DNA from: Cognatundibacterium jejuense
GTDB lineage: Bacteria > Pseudomonadota > Gammaproteobacteria > Burkholderiales > Burkholderiaceae_D
DNA length: 39,924 nucleotides
Assembly: GCF_014284255.1 (NCBI RefSeq)
Contig: NZ_JACOFV010000025.1
Location: forward strand, 1 to 39,924
Reading direction: 5' to 3'
The notes under the pieces were generated by a model, which made no database searches, was not told the origin of the DNA, and saw nothing but the letters and a program-made list of their open reading frames with translations. Within the stretch, counting starts at the first letter, position 1, and each line of letters begins with the position of its first letter. Shown one piece after another: positions 18,494 through 26,071 of the stretch. Made by a program: the position numbers and the translations under genes.

Positions 18494-19035
18494 TGGCACT
18501 CAAATCAATTATCTATAAAGCAGATTTAAATATTTCGGATATGGATCGCGGTTACTATGCAGATCACAGTCTGACCATAGCACGTCATCCATCGGAAACT
18601 GACGAACGCATGATGATCCGTGTGCTCGCATTCGCGATTCATGCGGCCGAACGCCTGGAATTTGGTAAAGGTATTTCGGATACCGAAGAGCCAGATTTGT
18701 GGGAAAAAGATTACACTGATGCGATTCAGTTATGGGTCGAGGTTGGTCAGCCAGATGACCGACGCTTGCTCAAAGCGTGCGGCCGCTCAGATAAAGTCGT
18801 TGTATATAGTTTTGCTAGTGCCAGTGATATCTGGTGGAAGCAAATGAATAGCCGCCTTGATCGCGCCAAAAATCTGAAAGTGATGAATGTACCAGCGGAG
18901 CAAAGTCAGGCTTTAGAAAAGCTGGCGCAACGTTCGATGCAACTGCAATGCACGATACAAGATGGCCAGATCTGGATGTCAGCGGGTGAGGCGTCAGTGC
19001 AAATTGACGTTGAGACCTGGAAGGATTTTAGCTAA
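18493..19035 (+). CDS. YaeQ family protein
   Basis: A 180-residue protein matching YaeQ in length and content: MALKSIIYKADLNISDMDR, HPSETDERMMIRVLAFAIHA, PDLWEKDYTDAIQLWVEVGQ, and the GRSDKVVVYSFA segment. The family has a PD-(D/E)XK nuclease-like fold (the E/D and K residues sit in these segments), but no activity is established; in E. coli it has been linked to suppression of rfaH transcription-elongation defects. Its ATG overlaps the purU stop, indicating one transcript. Downstream is a long repeat-rich gap. Confidence 0.92.
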   Translation: MALKSIIYKADLNISDMDRGYYADHSLTIARHPSETDERMMIRVLAFAIHAAERLEFGKGISDTEEPDLWEKDYTDAIQLWVEVGQPDDRRLLKACGRSDKVVVYSFASASDIWWKQMNSRLDRAKNLKVMNVPAEQSQALEKLAQRSMQLQCTIQDGQIWMSAGEASVQIDVETWKDFS

Positions 19036-19189
19036 TCGAAGGTTTGGTATGACGGGTGGGACTCGCCGTCATCACCAAGTGCATGGGATTGGTGAGTTGT
19101 ACCCGCCAAACGATTGAGTATCCGTATACATGGCAATGTCGCTTTTGACTTTCACCGCTTTAGACTAAGCAATTTGTGCTTCACGGAAA

Positions 19190-19380
19190 ACGGATTAGAA
19201 AGTATCTTTGTCTGAGCGCAGCGAGTTTAGATACTTTCCCGTTTTACGTGACGCTCAAATTGTGCCGACACGCAGTGACGGCACCCGCAGGGCAAAGTCT
19301 CAGTGTCGCCTTTCTTTTGCTTACTTTGCTTTGGCGAGGCAAAGCAAAGTAAGTGGCTGCCGGGTCACACCCGGCTTGGT
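19190..19380. repeat. dispersed-type intergenic repeat with two perfect hairpins
   Basis: Contains a 14-bp perfect inverted repeat CTTACTTTGCTTTG / CAAAGCAAAGTAAG (19320-19353, 6-base loop) and a second hairpin GCCGGG-TCACA-CCCGGC (19359-19375). Upstream, AGTATCTTTG and TAGATACTTT (about 19200-19238) form another partly inverted pair. Sequences of this wording are frequent in Burkholderiales intergenic regions and are often mis-called as genes starting MSERSEFR. Fills most of the 19036-19548 gap. Confidence 0.75.
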
Positions 19381-19408
19381 TCTACGAAGAGCGATCTATT
19401 TACATATT

Positions 19409-19474
19409 AAAAATGACGCAAAAATGACGCAAAAATGACGCAAAAATGACGCAAAAATGACGCAAAAATGACGC
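19409..19474 (+). repeat. 11-bp tandem repeat, six perfect copies
   Basis: AAAAATGACGC repeated six times head to tail, directly after the dispersed repeat. The unit is close to one helical turn, so the A-tracts are phased on one DNA face, which predicts intrinsic bending. Confidence 0.97.
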
Positions 19475-19548
19475 TATAAGGACGACATTAGGAAAACCTA
19501 CTAGGATTGAGTTGGACAACAGTATCTAAAAATTGTTATCCTCGAAAG

Positions 19549-20406
19549 TTACGCCTTCAACACCGAGCGCAACCAGTTCCCAATGTCGTCAATTTCTTCC
19601 TGGCAAACGGAGTGCTGCATCATGTATTCATGCCATGCGACCGGGTAGCCCATTTCTTTGAGTAAGTCGCGCGATTGTTCTGCACGTTGAATGTGGATCA
19701 CCGGATCAGCGCGGCCATGTGCGAGGAAGATAGGTGTGTTTTGGTTGGCAACGCTGCGCTCTGTCGCCACCACGTCACGCAATGGCACATAACCAGACAA
19801 GCACAACAAGCCAGCCAGTTTTTCCGGATAGCGCAAGCCTGTTTGCAAGGTCATTGCACAGCCTTGAGAGAAGCCAGCCAGAATGATGCGGTTAGCGGGA
19901 ATACCACGTGCAATTTCGCGGGCGATCAATTTCTCGATTTCTGCTTGTGAGCTGCGTAAGCCTTTTTCATCTTCGCGTTTGGCAATGTCGGTGCCCAGAA
20001 TGTCATACCACGCGCGCATGACGTAGCCGCCATTAATTGTCACGGGCATCGTCGGCGCATTAGGGAACACAAAGCGGATAGCGGGGCAATCGTGCAAATC
20101 TAATTCTTTGACAATCGGGACAAAGTCATTCGCATCCGCACCCAGACCATGCATCCAGATAATAGCAACCGTCGGTTGTGGGGCGCTTTCTAATTCTATC
20201 GTTTCAAGTAAGTTGCTCATGTCTGGCTTGGCTTTCTTCTTGGTTGGAGGTTTGTTTGTGTTGCTTTTAGTGTTTTTGTTGTCTGTGACTGATTGTTTAG
20301 CGTAGGAAATGGCAGCCAATCCTACACTGATGGCGCTGACCGCAGTAACGGTCAGCCACCAGCGTCGTCGGAAATTGGGTGGCGTAGGCTTAGTCATCTC
20401 AGTCAT
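19549..20406 (-). CDS. membrane-anchored carboxylesterase (phospholipase/carboxylesterase family)
   Basis: An alpha/beta hydrolase of the short carboxylesterase group. Catalytic triad: Ser in GFSQGCAM, Asp in HGRADPVI, His in MMQHSVCQEE; oxyanion region WMHGLGADANDF. The family core begins near Met63 (MSNLLETIELESAP). The frame upstream adds an Arg-rich patch, one hydrophobic helix (WWLTVTAVSAISVGLAAISY) and a Lys/Asn/Thr-rich linker. This suggests an inner-membrane anchor with the enzyme in the periplasm, or an uncleaved signal. Starts at ATG 20406, 20397 and 20220 are all possible; none has a strong ribosome binding site, but the coherent N-terminal design favours the long form. It is last of the darP-mogA-esterase run, 27 bases after mogA. 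Confidence 0.85.
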   Translation of the reverse strand: MTEMTKPTPPNFRRRWWLTVTAVSAISVGLAAISYAKQSVTDNKNTKSNTNKPPTKKKAKPDMSNLLETIELESAPQPTVAIIWMHGLGADANDFVPIVKELDLHDCPAIRFVFPNAPTMPVTINGGYVMRAWYDILGTDIAKREDEKGLRSSQAEIEKLIAREIARGIPANRIILAGFSQGCAMTLQTGLRYPEKLAGLLCLSGYVPLRDVVATERSVANQNTPIFLAHGRADPVIHIQRAEQSRDLLKEMGYPVAWHEYMMQHSVCQEEIDDIGNWLRSVLKA

Positions 20407-20433
20407 ATTGATTGCGAATCGCCAACGCTGGCA

Positions 20434-21048
20434 TCAGGCTTTGGTGCGGATTGCGGATTTTGGTCGAAACGCTTTGCAGACGGCATCGTTGGTTTCGATG
20501 TAGGGGCCACCGATCAGATCGATGCAATAGGGTACGGCGGCGAAAATGCCATTCACGATTTGTTTGCCTTGAGCATCCTTGAGGCCTTCCAGGGTCTCTT
20601 TGATCGACTTTGGTTGGCCCGGCAAGTTAAGGATCAACCCAGCGTGATCAGCAGTTTCGCGAATCACAGCGACCTGGCGGGATAAAATGGCCGTTGGCAC
20701 AAATTGCAGGCTGATCTGACGCATTTGCTCGCCAAAGCCTGGCATTTCCTTGCTGGCGACTGCTAACGTTGCTTCTGGCGTGACGTCACGGCGCGATGGA
20801 CCAGTGCCACCGGTGGTGATCACCAAGTCGCATTTCGCTACATCGACCAGTTCTATCAATGCTTGTTCTATGGCGCTACGTTCATCAGGAATCAGGCGAG
20901 TTTCCATTTGCCATGCGCTGCTAAGTGCAAGGCCAAACCATTCTTGTAAGGCTGGTAAGCCCTGATCCTGATAAATGCCCGCAGAGGCGCGGTCAGAAAT
21001 CGAGACCAGACCTATGCGTAAAGCACGATCCAGGGGATCAATACTCAT
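20434..21048 (-). CDS. mogA: molybdopterin adenylyltransferase
   Basis: MogA adenylates molybdopterin to prepare molybdenum insertion in molybdenum cofactor synthesis. The 204-residue form starts at ATG 21048 (MSIDPLDRALRIGLVSISDR), inside the end of darP, with AGGACGAGGAC just upstream; the overlap is 11 bases. The nucleotide/MPT-binding motif is TTGGTGPSRRDVTPEA, followed by NLPGQPKSIKETL and the C-terminal IDLIGGPYIET segment, all typical of MogA rather than MoaB or CinA. No other molybdenum-cofactor gene is in the window. Confidence 0.95.
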   Translation of the reverse strand: MSIDPLDRALRIGLVSISDRASAGIYQDQGLPALQEWFGLALSSAWQMETRLIPDERSAIEQALIELVDVAKCDLVITTGGTGPSRRDVTPEATLAVASKEMPGFGEQMRQISLQFVPTAILSRQVAVIRETADHAGLILNLPGQPKSIKETLEGLKDAQGKQIVNGIFAAVPYCIDLIGGPYIETNDAVCKAFRPKSAIRTKA

Positions 21049-21646
21049 CGTCCTCGTCCTCTTGGTCTTCCAGGTGTTCGTCGTCAGTAGCATCATCCTT
21101 AGTGTTGGATTTTTGCAATTGTTTCAGAATCTGGAAAATTTCGCGGTAGGCTTTTGGCGGTTTGTTTTCAGCTTGTTCTTTGCGTGCGTTACGGATTAGC
21201 GTGCGCAAATGCTGCACATCGAGTTCTGGATGTTCTGCCAGTAATTCGGTCAGCGTGTTGTCGTCGGTTAACAATTTGTCGCGGCGACGTTCCAGTGCAT
21301 GCATAGCGGCAGTTTCTGATTTAGAAGCACCTTTCCAGCTATCGATGGTCTTTTGGATCAATGCGACTTCTTCTTCGTCCAGCGTACGCATTTTTTTGCC
21401 TACGTACTGCATCTGGCGACGACGGCCTTCATGACTGGAAATTTGCTGACATTCGAGAATGGCGTCACGTACATCTTCCGGCATAGGGACGCGTTTGACG
21501 CGATCACGTGGCTGTTCGACCAACTCTTGTCCTAATTTTTGCAGCGCCGTCATCTGGCGCTTTAATTCGGACTTGGACGGACGGTCGTATTCTTCTTCAA
21601 ACTCATTGGACTGGTAGCCACATGAGCCACGATTTGGATTTGGCAT
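21038..21646 (-). CDS. darP: ribosome biogenesis factor DarP (YjgA, DUF615)
   Basis: A 202-residue, highly charged helical protein of the YjgA/DarP family, which associates with late 50S ribosomal precursors in E. coli. Conserved parts: RPSKSELKRQMTALQKLGQEL near residue 22 (quoted in part), VRDAILECQQISSHEGRRRQ, YVGKKMRTLD. The C-terminus is an acidic tail (EDEDDEY). It is divergent from pmbA, the same pairing as yjgA-pmbA in many proteobacteria, and overlaps mogA. Confidence 0.95.
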   Translation of the reverse strand: MPNPNRGSCGYQSNEFEEEYDRPSKSELKRQMTALQKLGQELVEQPRDRVKRVPMPEDVRDAILECQQISSHEGRRRQMQYVGKKMRTLDEEEVALIQKTIDSWKGASKSETAAMHALERRRDKLLTDDNTLTELLAEHPELDVQHLRTLIRNARKEQAENKPPKAYREIFQILKQLQKSNTKDDATDDEHLEDQEDEDDEY

Positions 21647-21826
21647 AATTCTGCGCCTTTACTATAAACTTTACTAAACGGCTGCTATGATACCCTTTTT
21701 AGCTGGGATATACTCAAAAATGCCCTGTAAAACAGACGAATCGTTTATCTAATTTTGCTGGCGACGCTGTTTTAATGGTCAATCAGAGCTGTCCTTTTAG
21801 CCTTTTCTATATACAGAAACTCCTCT

Positions 21827-23179
21827 ATGAGCAAACCCGTTTTTACCCACACCCAAGACCAATTGCAACAAATTGCACAAGATATGTTGCTATTTGCAAA
21901 AGAAAAAGGCGCTTCGGATGCCGCAGTAGAAATTAGCGAAGGTGGCGGTTTATCGATCAGTGTCCGAAAAGGCAAGGTGGAAACGATAGAACAAAATCGA
22001 GATAAAGGTATAGGTATTACCGTCTATGTCGGTCAGCGTCGTGGAAATGCCAGCACGTCTGATTTTTCGACGCAGGCTTTGCGTGATACTGTCGATGCCG
22101 CTTATAACATCGCGCGTTTTACCGCAGAAGATGATTGTGCTGGCTTGGCTGATGCTGATATGTTTGAAATGGCACCGCGTGACCTGAAACTGTGCTATCC
22201 ATGGCTAATTGGTGCCGAGGAAGCAATTGAAATCGCTACGCGTACTGAGGCTGCCGCATTTGCAGTGGATAAGCGTATTACCAATAGCGAAGGCGCTAGT
22301 GTGCACGTACAGCAATCGCATTTTGTATCGGCCAACTCACGTGGCTTCATGGGCGGTTATCCGATTTCGCGTCATACCATTTCGGTTGCGCCTATTGCGG
22401 GCAAGGGTGCCAAAATGCAGCGTGACGATTGGTATTCTTCGCAACGCAATCCAAAAAAATTGGCTAAGCCAGAAGACATTGGCCGCTATGCTGCGGAACG
22501 TGCCTTAGCGCGTCTGAACGCACGTAAGCTTGACACCCGTAAATGTCCGGTGCTATTTGAGGCGCCACTGGCGGCGGGTTTATTGGGGTCATTTGTGCAG
22601 GCTACGTCGGGTGGTGCTTTGTATCGTAAGTCCACTTTTTTGCCGGATTCCTTGGGGACACAAATTTTTCCTGAGCATGTACAAATTGTCGAAGATCCAC
22701 ATGTTCTGGGTGCCGTTGGTTCTTCGCCGTTCGATGACGAAGGTGTCCGCACTAGTCGTCGTGACGTGGTCAGTAATGGTGTATTGCAAGGTTATTTTTT
22801 GTCTTCGTATTCTGCACGTAAATTGGGCATGAAAACTACTGGCAATGCCGGTGGCTCGCATAATCTGAGTATGACTTCCAGTCTGACCAAACGTAGCGAT
22901 AATTTTGCCGGTATGCTCAAAAAGATGGGCACAGGTTTGTTGGTGACTGAGTTAATGGGGCAGGGTGTCAATTACGTGACGGGGGATTATTCTCGTGGTG
23001 CGTCTGGTTATTGGGTAGAAAACGGTGTGATTCAATACCCGGTAGAAGAAATAACGATTGCTGGCAATATGCGCGATATGTTCAAGCAAATCGTTGCTAT
23101 TGGTGCCGATACTCTGACCCGTGGCACCAAAGAAACTGGCTCCATCCTGATTGAAAGTATGATGGTAGCAGGTAGTTGA
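21827..23179 (+). CDS. pmbA: metalloprotease PmbA (TldE)
   Basis: A 450-residue subunit of the TldD/TldE peptidase, which unfolds and degrades peptides and matures microcin B17 in E. coli. TldE subunits lack the HExxxH of TldD, and none is present here. Recognisable segments: ISEGGGLSISVRKGKVETIEQN, GNASTSDFS, SANSRGFMGGYP, ARKLGMKTTGNAGGSHNL, VTELMGQGVNYVTGDYSRGASG (quoted in part), and ETGSILIESMMVAGS at the end. ATG 21827 is the family start. The tldD partner is not in the window. Confidence 0.95.
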   Translation: MSKPVFTHTQDQLQQIAQDMLLFAKEKGASDAAVEISEGGGLSISVRKGKVETIEQNRDKGIGITVYVGQRRGNASTSDFSTQALRDTVDAAYNIARFTAEDDCAGLADADMFEMAPRDLKLCYPWLIGAEEAIEIATRTEAAAFAVDKRITNSEGASVHVQQSHFVSANSRGFMGGYPISRHTISVAPIAGKGAKMQRDDWYSSQRNPKKLAKPEDIGRYAAERALARLNARKLDTRKCPVLFEAPLAAGLLGSFVQATSGGALYRKSTFLPDSLGTQIFPEHVQIVEDPHVLGAVGSSPFDDEGVRTSRRDVVSNGVLQGYFLSSYSARKLGMKTTGNAGGSHNLSMTSSLTKRSDNFAGMLKKMGTGLLVTELMGQGVNYVTGDYSRGASGYWVENGVIQYPVEEITIAGNMRDMFKQIVAIGADTLTRGTKETGSILIESMMVAGS

Positions 23180-23465
23180 GTTCGCTAGTTCGGTAGATTG
23201 GTAAGGGGGCAACCCGCTATTCCGTGAGTAGTTATTCTGCGCGGGTTGCACTCTCCCTAAGTAGTTTCGTTATGCTCAGCCATTTTTTTAGCCGCTGTTT
23301 CGCCAACTGCAATCGTAGTCTCGATGCACTTTAATGCTGGAAACGCGCCTGTGGCTGACGTGGATTCGGCGTCTCAAACCAACTATCCTTGCGGTCAAAA
23401 AGAAAATGCCATATCGGTATTTGAATGCCATGATAGTGCTACTCCTCAATATTTTAATGATGGTG

Positions 23466-24281
23466 CTATTTCTGGTCATTAGTTGCGCTTGATCTGCGAG
23501 TAACAATACTTTTCTGATCAGATTCAATCTTTGCCCATAATTTATTGAAACCTCGTGCCATGCTTAAACGTGATTCGGTCGATGGGTAGCTGTTATTCGG
23601 AACAGAATTCGCTTCAACTCGCTGTAGCTTTTGGAAAAAGCTGACCATACTAGCGCTATCCCAGCCGGCCATATGCGCGAGTATCATCCCTAATTGATCT
23701 GCTTCACTTTCTTGAATGTTGGACAGTGTGGCCAACTTTAATTGCATAGAGATATCCGTCTCCAAACGTCCCATCATTACGTCTAGCGTATCTCCGGGTT
23801 GTGCATTGATATGGAGTGCTTCTGATAGTTCTTCTCTATGATGTTCGGCAATGGCGTGTGCCATTTCATGCCCAAGTAAGGTGGCTAACTCACTATTACT
23901 CAGTTTTAAACGTCGTACAAATTCGCTGCCGATCAGAATTTTTCCACCTGCCATGCAGTAAGCGTCGACTTGTTGTTCGCTGGTGATATGGATTTCCCAT
24001 CGCCATGTATTGCTTTCAGGTTTTAACTTTGATGCTGCCGAAATTAAGCCGCGTGCGATGGTTTTTATTCTGCTTAATAAAGCCGGATCTTGATCGAGTT
24101 GTTTGTGGCTACGAAGTGCGTCGATATGTTCATGATAGCGATCTGCCGTTTCTGCATTGACTGCTGCGGTTGAATATGCCAACTCTTGCCAGCGCCCAGT
24201 CTCTGGCACTTGTGCATAGCCAGGTATCAGGCTTACACAAAAACTAAACAGACCTACGGTAAGTAAATGTCGTATGAACAT
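23466..24281 (-). CDS. exported M48-family metalloprotease
   Basis: A 271-residue zinc peptidase with signal peptide (MFIRHLLTVGLFSFCVSLI, cleavage near GYA-Q). The zinc motif is LLGHEMAHAIAEHH, and the third ligand lies in ESEADQLGMILAHMAG. This resembles Oma1/LoiP/BepA-type periplasmic peptidases that act on misfolded outer-membrane proteins, but there is no C-terminal TPR domain as in BepA. A cysteine in the hydrophobic signal core (CVSL) is not at a lipobox position. It is convergent with pmbA. The ATG 24281 start begins directly with the signal, which supports it. Confidence 0.9.
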   Translation of the reverse strand: MFIRHLLTVGLFSFCVSLIPGYAQVPETGRWQELAYSTAAVNAETADRYHEHIDALRSHKQLDQDPALLSRIKTIARGLISAASKLKPESNTWRWEIHITSEQQVDAYCMAGGKILIGSEFVRRLKLSNSELATLLGHEMAHAIAEHHREELSEALHINAQPGDTLDVMMGRLETDISMQLKLATLSNIQESEADQLGMILAHMAGWDSASMVSFFQKLQRVEANSVPNNSYPSTESRLSMARGFNKLWAKIESDQKSIVTRRSSATNDQK

Positions 24282-24714
24282 TTTATCCTCCGCACAGAAT
24301 ATGTTTGAGGTGAGGACATCGACTACAACCTGTTAATTTAATATAGGGCGCTAAAGTCGTGCCAGCAAGCAATCTGCCGAGATGTATCTATTTTTTACGT
24401 TTGTCATTACATCGTGTTTTGATGTGCGCAAGATGGGTAAAGACTTTTTGGCAAGGTTTTGGGTTGAAATCTGCAGCTTCATGATGATCGAAACTGAGTT
24501 TGCTGGGATGATTGCAGCAATGAATATTTGACACCGGGGCATTAGTATTGACGCCAATAAGCTGTATATTCGGAAGGCCTCGCCTGTCAATAGTCGTGGG
24601 GCTTTCAATGCGCAACGCCTTTTTTGCGTCCGGTCTTCTTGAGTAGTTCGTTATAATAGTTTTATCTTATAGGATCACAGCTTGATGTAAAACGTTAGCA
24701 TTTTAGGAGTGACG
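24282..24714. other. intergenic region, 433 bases, without a supported gene
   Basis: Between divergent genes. TATAAT at 24652-24657 is a likely -10 for the EamA gene; no -35 with proper spacing is obvious. Short open frames on the minus strand lack ribosome binding sites and family signatures. Confidence 0.55.
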
Positions 24715-25149
24715 ATGTCTTTCTCTAATCAGTGGATGATCTGGGCGCTGTTATCGGCGGTATTTGCGGCGATGACGGCCATCTTTGCCAAGGTGGGCAT
24801 TCGTGGGGTTGATTCTGATCTCGCCACTTTGATCCGTACCGCCATCATTATGCTGGTATTAATCGCTTTTGTATGGGGTACTGGCAAATGGCGCAATCCA
24901 TTTGAATTGTCTGCCAAAACTTGGATATTTTTGAGCTTGTCAGCGTTGGCGACGGGTGCATCGTGGGTTTGTTATTTCAGGGCATTGCAAGTGGGGCCAG
25001 CTTCTCAGGTTGCACCGATCGATAAGTTGAGTCTCGTGCTTGTGGCGATATTTGCTGTTGTCTTCTTGGATGAGCGGCCGAGTTTGCGTGAGTGGAGTGG
25101 TATTGCAATGGTGGCGGGTGGCGTATTGTTGCTCGCTTTTAAGCGTTAG
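24715..25149 (+). CDS. single-domain EamA/DMT-superfamily transporter
   Basis: A 144-residue inner-membrane protein with five hydrophobic helices, corresponding to one EamA unit (most EamA carriers have two). Visible: FAAMTAIFAKVGIRGVDSDL, SWVCYFRALQVGPASQVAPI, DERPSLREWSGIAMVAGGVL. Proteins of this size work as homodimers; the substrate is unknown. ATG 24715 has AGGAGTG close upstream; the GTG two codons earlier lies within that signal. Next, 110 bases on, is an SMR transporter, another DMT-superfamily member. Confidence 0.88.
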   Translation: MSFSNQWMIWALLSAVFAAMTAIFAKVGIRGVDSDLATLIRTAIIMLVLIAFVWGTGKWRNPFELSAKTWIFLSLSALATGASWVCYFRALQVGPASQVAPIDKLSLVLVAIFAVVFLDERPSLREWSGIAMVAGGVLLLAFKR

Positions 25150-25259
25150 CCCGTTTATCCGCCGTATTGCGATGTCGTGCTTGGCAGTTTCTGGGATAAT
25201 GTGGACTTTAACATAGTCATCATGTATTTCTCAGCGTGATGGTGTTGCAGGAAGAAATT

Positions 25260-25589
25260 ATGAATTGGCTTTATCTTGGTTTGGCAATTATTTGCGAAGT
25301 CGTCGCGACCTCTGCACTTAAAGCATCGGCAGGTTTTACGCGTCCTTTGCCCACAGTGTTACTGGCGTTTGGCTATGGTGCGGCGTTTTACTTTTTATCT
25401 TTGACTTTACGCAGCATACCGGTTGGCGTCGCCTACGCGGTCTGGTCGGGAGTTGGCGTCGTGTTGATTTCCCTGGTCGCGTGGATATTGTACGGTCAGG
25501 AATTGGATGTGCCTGCCATGCTAGGAATAGGCTTGATCGTTGCTGGCGTAATTGTGCTGAATATGTTTTCTAAGACGGTGAGCCATTAA
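25260..25589 (+). CDS. small multidrug resistance (SMR) transporter, EmrE/QacE type
   Basis: A 109-residue four-helix drug/proton antiporter subunit. The family pattern is clear: [22 protein letters not shown] with the essential membrane-buried glutamate, [10 protein letters not shown], the aromatic helix [13 protein letters not shown], and the last helix GVIVLNMFS. It resembles EmrE more than the guanidinium exporter SugE/Gdx in the helix-1 wording. ATG 25260 follows AGGAAG; an upstream ATG 25236 would add eight residues not seen in the family. It acts as a dimer in the inner membrane, exporting quaternary ammonium and other cations (family knowledge). Confidence 0.92.
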   Translation: MNWLYLGLAIICEVVATSALKASAGFTRPLPTVLLAFGYGAAFYFLSLTLRSIPVGVAYAVWSGVGVVLISLVAWILYGQELDVPAMLGIGLIVAGVIVLNMFSKTVSH

Positions 25590-25668
25590 TTCATTGTCTT
25601 CATTGTCTCAAGACTCAATGAGTCAAAACTGATACGTGTGATAACCTGTACTAATTTTTGAACCCCCA

Positions 25669-25989
25669 ATGTCTATTCTTGATAAACTCAAATTATTCCC
25701 TCTTTCTCGTGCGATGGCACTGACCTTGTTTTCATGGTCTGCTTATTCTAGTTTGATGCGAGGTTTTTCTTCGCATTTGATGAGTGAAGTTCTGATTGGG
25801 TTTGCATTTATCTTCTGGTGTCTGGAGTCTTTTTTAAAGCCGTTGGTATTTGGTAATCCAACGCCTGAATTTTTAGAGCGCAAGGCACAAGCAACTGTAG
25901 GTTCACCTGCTTTGCATCATTTTTTAACTGTCAGTGGTTTGGTTTGTCTGGCTGGTGGTTATATCGCGCGTTATTTTATTGAGCGTTAA
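25669..25989 (+). CDS. small membrane protein of unknown function
   Basis: 106 residues with three hydrophobic segments (ALTLFSWSAYSSL, EVLIGFAFIFWCLESFL, FLTVSGLVCLAGGYIARYF) and an extramembrane stretch around residues 60-80. I do not recognise the family. Codon use resembles its neighbours. The start MSILDKLKLFP at 25669 is the first ATG, with CCCCCA rather than a clear Shine-Dalgarno before it. It sits alone between the SMR and SNF2 genes on the same strand. Confidence 0.65.
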   Translation: MSILDKLKLFPLSRAMALTLFSWSAYSSLMRGFSSHLMSEVLIGFAFIFWCLESFLKPLVFGNPTPEFLERKAQATVGSPALHHFLTVSGLVCLAGGYIARYFIER

Positions 25990-26071
25990 TCTTCGTTGCC
26001 GCTTGATTATTCACCGGCCTGCCTGAAAATAGCATTTCCTATTTGATAGATCGTTTCCCTTAGATTGTTTT

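Noticed and set aside
19208..19438. Open frame beginning MSERSEFR in the repeat region
   Set aside because: It runs through the hairpins and into the 11-bp tandem array; this wording comes from a dispersed repeat, and no ribosome binding site is present.
24351..24608. 85-codon and overlapping 75-codon leftward frames between the M48 and EamA genes
   Set aside because: Lack of start signals and of protein-like composition; two frames of equal quality in the same place point to chance.
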